Source: Kalmanozyma brasiliensis GHG001
Lineage: Eukaryota; Basidiomycota; Ustilaginomycetes; Ustilaginales
Reading direction: 5' to 3'
NCBI RefSeq assembly: GCF_000497045.1
Contig: NW_015961948.1
Span: 186,001-250,000, forward strand
Length of the DNA stretch: 64,000 nt
In this document: positions 18,950 to 27,810 of the stretch, one piece after another
Layout: each line of letters starts with the position of its first letter
How positions within the stretch are numbered: position 1 is the first letter of the stretch
Notes under the pieces: generated by a model
What the model saw: only the letters and a program-made list of their open reading frames with translations
What the model was told of the DNA's origin: nothing
The model's database searches: none
Translations under genes and position numbers: made by a program

Positions 18950-20863
18950 TCAAGCTCCCAGCTGTAGCGCGCTCCACTCGGCCATACTTCCCTTCGCCCG
19001 CGTCGTATGATGCGCCCCCTTGACCGCGCTATGAACACTACTCGCATCGACATCGTCCTCGCTCTTCGCGATCACCCCGCTCTCCGTGCTCGCATCGTTC
19101 AACAACGGCGCCATCCTTCCCGAGGCGTTGCGCTCGTTGATCGGCGCCTTGTCACCATCTGGCTTCTTACCGTCCTTCGCTTTGCTACCCCATCCTCCAC
19201 CGCCGGGCGTCTGGATGACGATCCTGTCCCCTCTTCCCATCGGTGTCGTATTCTTGCCGCTGAGATTGATGATCCTCGGCGCGGCTTCTTCTTCCTTCTC
19301 ACCTTCGCGCACATCCCCATCCTCCTGCCTGCGCCGCTTGATCCACAGATTCATGCCCTTCTTTGCGCTCTCTCCGCCTTCCAATCCATACGGTTGAAAG
19401 ACCCGCCTCTCGCTCAAAATCGACACCTGAATGCCCGGGCTGAGGAACTCGATATCCCTCACCACCCCGTCTCCACCCCTGAACTCGCCCTCACCCCCCG
19501 ATCCGTCTCGCAGCGAGAACTCGCGCAGCACGACGGGATACCTCCTCTCCATGATCTCGGGATCGGTAATTCGCGTGTTGGTCATGTGCGTATGAACGCC
19601 CGATGTGCCATGCCAGTAAGGTCCGGCGCCCGAACCACCCGCGATCGTCTCGTAGTAGCCAAATCCTTCAATGTGGTTCCCCTCCTTGTCCTTGCCGCCG
19701 AGGCCGAAGGTGAGGTTGTTCGTGTCGCCCTGACTGGCGGCTGCTGCGTTGAAGGCTTTGAGCACCACATCGGTGATGCGTTGGCTGGTGAGCACGTTGC
19801 CTCCGACGACGGCGGCGGTTTCGGACGGATCCAGGAGCGAGCCTTTGGGAATGCGAATATCGATCGGCGTCAAGCAGCCCTGATTGAGCGGGATGTCAGA
19901 CGAGACCATGGAGCGGAGACAGTAGATGATCGCACTCGAGACGACCGATCGAGGACAATTGAAGTTGGCCGCCACCTCCGGACCCGTACCTTCGAAGTCG
20001 AATGTTGCCGAGCCTTTCGCTGTATCGATGTCGACGCTGAGCTCGATGGGCGTTCCATCGTCCATGTACTCCACTGCATGCAGCTTGGTCCCCTGTCGTT
20101 CGGCGACGTTTCGAAGCAGCGACCGCACCGCCCCTTCCGCGTTTTTGCGAATGTACTCCATGTACCGCTGAACCATCTCCAGCCCCCACTCTGCCACGAG
20201 CATATGGATCAGATTGATGCCCTTCTGATTCGCCGCGATTTGCGCCTGCAAGTCGCTCTCCACATCTCGGAAGCACCTTGTCCCAGAACAGCCGGGATAC
20301 TGCGCCGGCTCTTCCAGCATATACCTCTCCAGTCCCTTCCGGTCGAACTTGCCCTCGCTGACGATCTTGAACGACTTGATGCGCGCGCCTTCCTCAAACA
20401 GTGTCTTGGACGTCGGCGGCATCGATCCTGCTGTGATTCCGCCAATGTCTGCATGGTGACCTCGACTAGCGCAAAAGAAGATGATCTCGTCCGAGTCTTC
20501 GGCGTGGCAGGGCGTGATGCATGTGATGTCCGGCAGATGTGAGCCGCCAGCGACGGGCATGTTGGCCATGATGACGTCGCCGCGTTTCATCTTTTCGCCG
20601 ATCGAGGCGAGGTGATCGACCTGAAACTTGACTGCGAACGACATGGAGCCGAGATGGACGGGCAAGTGCGGTGCGTTGGCGACGAGCGAGCCGTCCGGGC
20701 TGAAGAGGGCACAGGAGAAATCGAGTCGCTCCTTGATGTTGGTCGAGATTGAGGTCTGCTGGAGCGACTTGCCCATGGATTCGGCGACCGACATGAAGCG
20801 GTTGGCGAAGAGCGAGAGCAAGATGGGGTCTGGCCCCGCATCCTGCTGATTCTCTTTGGTCAT
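18950..20863 (-). CDS. Stand-alone HyuB-type subunit (hydantoinase B / C-terminal half of 5-oxoprolinase)
   Basis: The 637-residue protein matches only the HyuB half of 5-oxoprolinase: '[20 protein letters not shown]', '[21 protein letters not shown]', '[11 protein letters not shown]', '[18 protein letters not shown]', '[19 protein letters not shown]', '[10 protein letters not shown]'. Eukaryotic 5-oxoprolinase is normally a single protein of about 1,300 residues with HyuA first; here translation starts at the domain boundary and no HyuA sequence is upstream in the 500 bases before the next gene. The last 80 residues are a low-complexity tail not expected for the family. It may be a separate subunit, a paralogue with another substrate, or a gene relic that is still intact. 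Confidence 0.85.
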   Translation of the reverse strand: MTKENQQDAGPDPILLSLFANRFMSVAESMGKSLQQTSISTNIKERLDFSCALFSPDGSLVANAPHLPVHLGSMSFAVKFQVDHLASIGEKMKRGDVIMANMPVAGGSHLPDITCITPCHAEDSDEIIFFCASRGHHADIGGITAGSMPPTSKTLFEEGARIKSFKIVSEGKFDRKGLERYMLEEPAQYPGCSGTRCFRDVESDLQAQIAANQKGINLIHMLVAEWGLEMVQRYMEYIRKNAEGAVRSLLRNVAERQGTKLHAVEYMDDGTPIELSVDIDTAKGSATFDFEGTGPEVAANFNCPRSVVSSAIIYCLRSMVSSDIPLNQGCLTPIDIRIPKGSLLDPSETAAVVGGNVLTSQRITDVVLKAFNAAAASQGDTNNLTFGLGGKDKEGNHIEGFGYYETIAGGSGAGPYWHGTSGVHTHMTNTRITDPEIMERRYPVVLREFSLRDGSGGEGEFRGGDGVVRDIEFLSPGIQVSILSERRVFQPYGLEGGESAKKGMNLWIKRRRQEDGDVREGEKEEEAAPRIINLSGKNTTPMGRGDRIVIQTPGGGGWGSKAKDGKKPDGDKAPINERNASGRMAPLLNDASTESGVIAKSEDDVDASSVHSAVKGAHHTTRAKGSMAEWSALQLGA

Positions 20864-21354
20864 TGTGGACTGCAAGCTAAGCCTTTGTCGCAGGGGATCG
20901 GCACCACAATGTGTGAATGAATGAAAGAGGTCAAGAAGGTGGAAGCCAACCGTGCGCGTAAGATGTATGCACCTCTTCTCGGTCTCTGTCGCGGCTTTCA
21001 ATCCGGCCAAATTTCGACTTCTCACTCAGCTTGGGTCACGCGATCGCCGATTTCGCTTCCTCCTCATCAAATGGCGTCGAGGCGCCTCGCCTCATTCACC
21101 CCTCATCGTTTGGTTTTCTCCCGCCGCCCAGACGATATTCGACAGGAGCAGGAATAGCATGACGTCCTAATGAATGTTAAGTAGTAGTCGAAGTATGGAC
21201 AAATCCGGGAAACGTGGAATGAGAGTGATTGTCCGGTATGCGAATGAGTACGTGGGGTGCAGCAGGCTTGCGGCAGGGTCTCATGGTGAAACAGCATCGG
21301 CTATATGCAGTGCGAAGACCTCATCAAGACTGCGGTTGCTTCGGCAGCATCGAG
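20864..21354. other. Promoter of the hyuB-like gene; no HyuA remnant seen
   Basis: I checked this stretch for an N-terminal HyuA half and saw none. GGCCAAATTTC is at 21005-21015, about 140 bases upstream of the hyuB-like ATG. Confidence 0.45.
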
Positions 21355-22143
21355 CTAGAGAAGACTGCCGACGCCGAGAGCGAACGCAGCAGCGGCAGCA
21401 AGAGAAAGCGTAGTAGCACTACCACCGAAGCTGGAAAGGGCGCCGCTGCTACTGCCGGACGAGGCGGAGGGCGAGGAGCCACTGCGGGTGCTGGTCATGC
21501 TGACCGAGCCGCCAGTTCGCGAGCTGGTAGCACCCGAGCTAGTGGGACCTGCACTTCCTGAAGTCCTGGTCGTGGAACCGGAAGCAGCGGCGGTGGACGA
21601 GCCGCCGACCTGCGTGCTGCCCGAGATCTGTGCAGTTCCACTGACAATCGAGAGCGGCACGTCGTTGGACGTGGTGCTGTTCTTGGTGATGTAGATCTTG
21701 TCGGTGTACGACTGAATGTCTTGGTTCTGCACCGAGATGGCACGCAGCGAGGTGTAGTTGCCGGCATTCCACGAGCTGGGGACGGTGAAGACGAAACCAC
21801 CACACTGAGCACCGTTGGGACCGGGGTTGCCGTAGCCGGCGCCGGCATCACAGGTGCTCGAGACGGCAGGAGCAGTGCCGATGTTGTAGGCGACGTCCGA
21901 GTTGTTGTTGGTCATGAGGTCGACCTGGACGGTGCCGCTGGGAGGGTTGGCCCAGTTGACCTGGACCTGTGTGCCAGGCACCCAGTAGATGGTGCATTGG
22001 TAAAAGTCGCATGCAGGGTTGTTGACGACGAGCTGCGAGTTGGGATCCTGGTACTGTCGAATCTGGAGGTTGGAAGTGGCCGCAACCAGCGCCGGTGCAG
22101 CCAGAGCGGCGACCACGGCCATCGTCTTTGCGAGAGGAGCCAT
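21355..22143 (-). CDS. Secreted Kre9/KNH-like GPI-type protein
   Basis: The 262-residue protein has a signal peptide ('MAPLAKTMAVVAALAAPAL'), a globular part of about 130 residues and a Ser/Thr/Gly-rich tail ending in a hydrophobic segment, the layout of a GPI-anchored surface protein. The globular part has 'ITKNSTTSNDVPL' after beta-type strands such as 'VQVNWANPPSGTVQVDLM' and resembles the Ser-Thr-rich GPI-anchored (Kre9/KNH N-terminal) family. Four cysteines can pair. Kre9/KNH proteins act in cell wall beta-glucan assembly; for this protein that is inference. The start at 22143 begins the signal peptide; the longer frame upstream to 22470 does not begin with a better one. Confidence 0.7.
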   Translation of the reverse strand: MAPLAKTMAVVAALAAPALVAATSNLQIRQYQDPNSQLVVNNPACDFYQCTIYWVPGTQVQVNWANPPSGTVQVDLMTNNNSDVAYNIGTAPAVSSTCDAGAGYGNPGPNGAQCGGFVFTVPSSWNAGNYTSLRAISVQNQDIQSYTDKIYITKNSTTSNDVPLSIVSGTAQISGSTQVGGSSTAAASGSTTRTSGSAGPTSSGATSSRTGGSVSMTSTRSGSSPSASSGSSSGALSSFGGSATTLSLAAAAAFALGVGSLL

Positions 22144-23212
22144 TTTGGATGAGGGTATCGAAGGGTCGAGAAGAGTGAGGACTTGATATCGCCAGCAAGG
22201 AATCGATGAGAGATGATGGTGGATGGGCAAGGAAGGAAGGACGGCGGGGAAGGAGGTCGATGCTGAGGGTCCGGTTCGATGGACGGTGAACAAAGGGAAG
22301 GGTCTGAATTTGAAAAGGGGTCGTTGCTCGAGATCGCGAGTGGGAAAGGGTCTCTTCGAGTGAGGTGCATGCGTGCGGCCGAGCGTGCCAAGCAAGCCGA
22401 GGTGCGGCGAAAGCGTCAAACGGCGGAACGGCGAAGACGGCAGCAACCCACATGAATGAAACCGCGGCATCCCGTCACCAAGGCGAGGGGCGATCTGCGG
22501 TTTTTCTTCTAAATTTGGAGATCTCTCCAGCTGGAACGGAGCATGTCCAACACTGACTCAAGGCGGGAATGCATGATTACTGAAGCGGCTTCTGTCTCTG
22601 ACGCCACGCGCTAACAAACACACTCTCACACACGCACACATGCTCGCAATGCTGTCGATCTTGACTCTGAGAAATCTTGATATCATCGGGAAAAGTGTAT
22701 TTGCTGATGCGCCCATCTCCTCAACACATGCGTGTGGCAAGCGGCGTCACAGCCATTTGCCCCACTCTGCTGGCGTTCATGACAGCGTGCGGGTAGGGGG
22801 CACGCAGCTCTGAGAGCCCACGACTTTGTACCGAGGGGTGCTGATGCGGGGTTAGACCCTTTAGGAAAGGCAAAGGCTCGCTCCTATGTTGTGGTAGAGT
22901 TGGTCTTTCGGACTGCACCTCGGCGATCTCGGGACCTCAATTCCTTCGTTTTGCCGTGAGGATGCCGCTCAGAACAGAAATGTCGACGGCCCCTGACTGT
23001 TCACTTTACATGCACAGCAAGCCAGCCCACTCTGCTTGTCCCCTCATGTTCCTCTGAGTCGGTGCAACGGTTGTTGGCAGGAGAGAGCCTCGCGAGTCAG
23101 TGCTTGGGCCTCAAAAGCTGTAACACAGCGTTAGATTTAAATCGGGACGATCGCCGGTGCGCATCTGCGAGATCCATCCCATTTTTCAAAAGCCTGAGCC
23201 GTGCCGCGCCTG

Positions 23213-23230
23213 GAATTTGCTCGAAGCTTC
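23213..23230 (+). promoter_or_regulatory. Candidate heat shock element
   Basis: GAA at 23213, GAA at 23223 and TTC at 23228 lie on a 5-base grid (GAA-7-GAA-2-TTC), which fits a gapped heat shock factor site. It is about 365 bases upstream of the TATA box of the alpha-crystallin-domain gene. Confidence 0.35.
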
Positions 23231-23594
23231 GCGGCTGAAATGCGAATCTGCCCGCTTTTGCTTCCAACGAGTTCCAACAGCCAAATTTTGGCTCAGACTG
23301 CCATTTCCAACGCCTTCTGTGCGCGTCTTTGGCCATCCACAGCCGTCTCTGGCAGTCTTTGCTCTTCGCTGATCCGCCAAGTTGATTCTCGGATCCAGGG
23401 TCCAACGCAGCTCAGGCACAGGTTCGGAGTTTAGGCTCCACCTGTCAAACCCTTCCACGCAAGCCGCTACGTCAACTGAGCCCATATCCGCAGTAAGGCT
23501 CCGCTGTCTGTGCGCTCGAGGGGCGTCGTCATGCTGCGCTGCCTGTGCATTGCTACAGCGGTGTGCTTCATTCTTGCCTGCTTGACTTGAGACC

Positions 23595-23600
23595 TATATA
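23595..23600 (+). promoter_or_regulatory. TATA box of the alpha-crystallin-domain gene
   Basis: TATATA lies 150 bases upstream of the ATG at 23750, in a leader that is otherwise C/T-rich. Confidence 0.5.
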
Positions 23601-23749
23601 GCGTAGCCCTCCGTCCATCTCTTCTCATCCCCACTCCTCATCCAGACATACAATAGCACTCCTGTCCCGAGATATCAGCGATCTACAAGCCACTCTACGC
23701 CAACATCACCCCGAGCACCTTCCCATCGCTACCCATCTCTGCATCCACC

Positions 23750-25060
23750 ATGGAGTTCTTCTTCCCCGCCGACGTCTTCTCCGCTTACCCTCGTCAGGGT
23801 CCCTCGAACCGCGCAACCTCCTTCGGCGCCGGACCCTCGACCAACGTCTTCAACGGCTGTGGCTTTGACAGCCACCCTCTCTTCGTCGATGCCTTGACTG
23901 ATGCAATACAGCAGGAGCGCGCCGCTCACGCTCGGGCTCACGCTCAGCGTGCAGCCCGCGCCGAAGCCGCTCGTCGTGCCAAAGCAGCCGCTCTCGCCGC
24001 TGCCGCTGCACGTCGCGAAGCTGAAGAGCGCCGCGCACAGGCCTACATCGAGCACCTCCTCGCAGTCCAGCAGCGTGAAGCGCAGCGCAGGTACCACCTC
24101 GAACAGCTCCACCGTCAGCGACAGGAGGCTCAGCGTCGACAGCAGTACGAAGAGTACCAGCGACGAAAGGCATACGCCATCGAGAAGGAGCGCCAGCGCA
24201 TCGCTGCTGCCAAGGCCGCCGAGGACCAGTCCGAGCCGCTCTTCCTTGCTCTCGAGGATCTGATCCTGGGTGGTCTCAACGGGTTCTTCCGCAGCCTCCA
24301 GCGCGATCAGGATGACGAAGAGGACCACGACGACCATGTCGAGCTCGCTCACAAGAACGACACCCAGCACCAGACCACCGCTCTCCCTGGTGCCACTCAG
24401 GCTCCCACGATTGATGTCAAGGGCAAGGGCAAGGCTCAGGACAACGACAACGAGCAGCCTATGGAAGTCGACAACGCCGACAAGACCGAAGCTGCAGCGC
24501 CCATGGAGACCGATCAGGACCCCGAAGAGGTTGGACCTCTTCCCACCACTCCTACTACCGAGACGGCTGCTACCCCTGCGCCTAGCGCAGCACCGGCTGT
24601 TCACACTCCGGCAAAGACCGAGCAGGTGGTCTTTTCACACACTTTCCCCGCCGACGCCAGCTTCGATAAGACCACCGTCCGCGCCGACCAGATCAACGTC
24701 TCGGTCGACGAAGCTCAGCGCAAGGTGACTGTCTCCGGCCTTTGGAACGACCAGCCGACTATCTCCGCCGATGCCTCGCCTGCGCGCTCTGCCAGCCCCA
24801 CTCCCAGCGACAGCTCCTCCCGCCGTGGCCGCTCCCGCTCTCCCAAACGAGCCCGCGTCTCGGACGTCGACGAGAACGGTGAAGAGATTGTCAAGCCCGA
24901 GGCAGACGAGAACGAGGACGACTTTGTTGAGATCAGCTTCAATCGTGCTGAGGAAAAGGTGCAGAAGGCCTTTGATCTCCCCGAGGGGGCCAACGTCGAG
25001 GACCTTCGCGCCGAGCTCACCGATGAAGGCCTCAAGCTCTTCACTACCGTCTCTGCTTAG
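23750..25060 (+). CDS. Coiled-coil protein with a split Hsp20/alpha-crystallin domain
   Basis: The 436-residue protein has a helical, Ala/Arg/Gln/Glu-rich coiled coil at about residues 54-160, a hydrophobic 'FLALEDLILGGLNGFF' patch, an acidic linker, and an Hsp20-type domain near the C terminus. The domain's first half ('VRADQINVSVDEAQRKVTVSG', 310-330) is separated by about 60 residues of RS-rich and acidic sequence (332-392) from the second half ('AFDLPEGANVEDLRAELTDEGLKLF', 407-431). The insert falls in the loop between strands 5 and 7, which in other small heat shock proteins holds the dimer strand. A chaperone role is inference; the upstream TATA box and heat-shock-like site agree with it. 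Confidence 0.65.
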   Translation: MEFFFPADVFSAYPRQGPSNRATSFGAGPSTNVFNGCGFDSHPLFVDALTDAIQQERAAHARAHAQRAARAEAARRAKAAALAAAAARREAEERRAQAYIEHLLAVQQREAQRRYHLEQLHRQRQEAQRRQQYEEYQRRKAYAIEKERQRIAAAKAAEDQSEPLFLALEDLILGGLNGFFRSLQRDQDDEEDHDDHVELAHKNDTQHQTTALPGATQAPTIDVKGKGKAQDNDNEQPMEVDNADKTEAAAPMETDQDPEEVGPLPTTPTTETAATPAPSAAPAVHTPAKTEQVVFSHTFPADASFDKTTVRADQINVSVDEAQRKVTVSGLWNDQPTISADASPARSASPTPSDSSSRRGRSRSPKRARVSDVDENGEEIVKPEADENEDDFVEISFNRAEEKVQKAFDLPEGANVEDLRAELTDEGLKLFTTVSA

Positions 25061-25197
25061 ATAGTCCCTCAAGCGCATTCCATGAACCCTGATAGTTGTT
25101 CCTGTCCCGCATCATACCATTCGTGTACAAAGATCTCTTCTCAAGCATGCAACTTCATTCCCCGTTCCTCTTAGAAGCCAGTCTGAAATTTCGTTTG

Positions 25198-25905
25198 TGA
25201 TAAGCTTGCGTCGTTGCATGCGCGCTAGAAATGTGGCGCTCCCAGTGTTACCGTCGGCTCTACAGATTCAGCGTAGCTTCGCATGTTTCCGGCGGATGGA
25301 ACGATAGCTGGCTGTATAACCGCGTGGAAGGAGCTGGGTTGCAGTCTGAGATTGAAGTCGGATTGTGAAAGGCCGAGCTGGGAAGATGTGGTCGCTCCTT
25401 AGCGTCGCCCACAAGCGAGCTGCGTAGAGTAGTGAGCTGAACCTTTTCTTAGCTTCGTCCATGAGAGCGCTCTGGGATCTGCATCTTATCGAGATTGCGA
25501 GGTTCCTGGGCTCTGCTCCGGGCGCAACAGGGCAGCAAACAGCTGAGCCTGCAGTCACCGCATTTCAGCGCGTGTCCAACTCGGCCAAAATATTTTCCTT
25601 ATCTCTTTAGCGAGGCTTGGACTGCAGCCTGTCGAATTTCGCCCTACGTCAACATCGTCGTCCCCATTTGCTTGGCATTCGAGATGCCCCCCTTTCATGC
25701 TGACCTTTATCAGCGATCTTCCCCGTCAGAGATGGCAGGAACTTGCTGTCCTCCCTCGTCGCCAGTAAGGCCCATAACGACGACGCGGGGTCAAAGATAA
25801 GGGTGCTCTTTAGCCGAGGATTCCGATCTAGCCTCGCAGCCTGAGGAGAGCCCTAGCGCCAAGGTCGGAGTCAGACCAAAGCCCGAACCAGTCGCCTTCT
25901 TATCA
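25198..25905. promoter_or_regulatory. Cluster of five GATA-factor sites
   Basis: Sites read TGATAAG (25198-25204, plus), AGATAAG (25598-25604, minus), TGATAA (25707-25712, minus), AGATAAG (25795-25801, plus) and TGATAAG (25899-25905, minus). HGATAR is the binding site of AreA/Nit2-type nitrogen regulators. The cluster lies 360-1,070 bases upstream of the nitrite/formate transporter start. Confidence 0.45.
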
Positions 25906-26154
25906 GCTCGAGGTGACGGCGTCTTTGTCGTGGACATCTCCTCCCATGTCCGTTTAGGCGCAGCGAATCAATTAAGAAGCTCTTGGGATTCCCCACACGA
26001 CGTCAGAGATTGGTTTTCGGCGACCCAAACCAGGGCTGCAGGGTTGCTTTGTTCGTTGGCTGGCATAACGTGTTGAGGTGTGAGCCAGCGAACCGCCAGA
26101 GAAAGGACGTTGAGCTTTGGTCTGTCGCTGTGACATCTTTGGCCTCGGTCGACA

Positions 26155-26160
26155 TATATA
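26155..26160 (+). promoter_or_regulatory. TATA box of FNT transporter
   Basis: TATATA lies about 110 bases upstream of the ATG at 26266. Confidence 0.5.
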
Positions 26161-26265
26161 GCAGCGAGTCTTCGCTGTCTTCTCGTGCTCGAGTCCAAGA
26201 ATCACGCTTTCTACACCCCCGTCTCACAAAAGCTCCCGTACAGCTCCAGCTAGAATTTTGTCACC

Positions 26266-27308
26266 ATGTCATCAATGGTCACCCTAGAACAGGCCACATG
26301 GGCCTGGATCGAGGCAGGTCCTCGCAAGCACCACATGCCCGTTGGAAAGCGATTCGTCAAGGGTATGATGGCCGGTTTCTGTAAGTAGCATGGCCCGATG
26401 CTGTTGTCTCTTTGCCACGTCTAGCCAACCATACTAACCCGGTGTGCACCGTCGTCTTTATTACTAATCCTTGACCAGTCCTTTCCATGGGAGGCATGCT
26501 GGTTCAGATCATGACCGCGAACCCGTGGTTCGCGACCAACGCACCCGGTCTGCTTAAGATCCTGCAAGGTGCTGTCTTCCCCGTCGGTCTCGTCATGGTC
26601 GTCCTCTTCCAGGCCGACCTAGTCACTGGTGAGATGGCTGTCTTCATCATGTCCACCATCAAGCGCAAGGTGCCTCTCTGGGCGTTCCTCTACGGTTGGA
26701 CCATCACCTTCATCGGTAACCTCGTCGGTGCTCTCATCTACGCTGCCTTCCTTGTCCACTTCTCCAACATCTACACTCCCGCCATGGCTCGCGGTGCTGC
26801 TACCGCCGCCGACGCCAAGGTGTCGCAGATCAACTTCTTGCAGTTGTGGCTCCGTGCTATTGGATGCAACGTCCTCGTGTGCGTTGCTGTCTTCCAAGCC
26901 TCCCTCGCCAAGGACGTCGTCTCGAAAGTCGTCGCGAGTTGGTTCCCCATCTTTGTCTTCATCTCCGCCGGCTTTGAGCACATTGTGGCGAACATGTTCC
27001 TCATCCCGGCTGCGCTGTTGACGGGTCAGACCGACTTTGGCGTCGGCGAATACATCTGGAAGAGCATCATCGCCAGCTTCATCGGCAACGTTCTCGGTGC
27101 GGCTATGCTTGCACTGCCCTTGGTCTACCTGCACGGCGGCGACGAGTTCGACCCCAGCCAAGGCGCCCAGGCTCTGCCCCTGCACAACGGCAAGGAGTTT
27201 GGCTCCGGCGCTAGCGTCAACAACATCACTGTCACCAACAGCCACCAGGGCACTGCGACTGGCGACAAGAAGCTCGGCAAGGACCTCGAGTCTCAGTCTC
27301 CTCGCTAG
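26266..27308 (+). CDS. Formate/nitrite transporter (FNT/NitA type), one intron
   Basis: Exon 1 is 26266-26380; the intron (26381-26478, 98 bases) starts GTAAGT, has TTACTAAT near its end and finishes CCAG; exon 2 is 26479-27308. The joined 314-residue protein reads 'MAGFFLSMGGML' across the junction. FNT marks include the channel His in 'AGFEHIVANMF', 'FQADLVTGEM' and 'SIIASFIGNVLGAAML', with six hydrophobic segments. FNT pentamers carry formate or nitrite; fungal NitA is a nitrite carrier. The C-terminal 60 residues are polar and cytosolic. The promoter carries several GATA-type sites, which suggests nitrogen control and so nitrite as substrate. Confidence 0.9.
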
Positions 27309-27810
27309 ATTTCTTCGAATGTGTGATGCTCCCTTGTATAGTGTTCAGGTCCAGAGCCTCGTCCGTTTTGCTAATTGTAAACGTCGATACGCGTCCACCA
27401 GTCTGCGAGGTCGGTGATGGTTTGAGCTGACGTGAGTGCACTGACTTGACCGGCTATGTCCAGGCGGATACCGACTCGAGACGGCGAGGCTGGGTGACGC
27501 TTAAGCTGATACGTGGATACTGATATACAGTATGAAAGCATGCGGACGGCAAGTCTCCTCGTATAGCAAGCAAGTTCTCGAAGCAGTTCAGCTCGGTGCG
27601 ATTGTTTTTGCAGAATAAAAAAAAGAATGCTAAAATGAGGGTCCAAAAATGCGCCACAAAAATCTCTCCGGCTTTCTTCTGAATTCACCGACACCCGAAG
27701 TATCACTCCGCCACACCCTTGCTGACGACTTTCAATCATCTCCCGACAATCTTTGCCGGCGAGTCTGACCTCTTTGTCCATTTTCCACCTGCGACTGGGC
27801 TTGTGCCGGA
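27309..27810. other. Intergenic: 3' end of FNT and leader of HECT gene
   Basis: No gene seen. An A-rich tract (about 27607-27630) lies in the middle. Confidence 0.4.

Larger units (their letters stand above)
22144..23749. other. Long divergent intergenic region (1.6 kb)
   Basis: The region separates the Kre9-like gene from the split alpha-crystallin gene. It contains a heat-shock-element-like cluster at 23213-23230 and a TATA box at 23595-23600. I found no credible ORF or RNA gene. Confidence 0.4.
25061..26265. other. Promoter region of the FNT gene (1.2 kb)
   Basis: No gene seen. The stretch contains five GATAA-type sites and a TATA box, listed separately. Confidence 0.45.
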
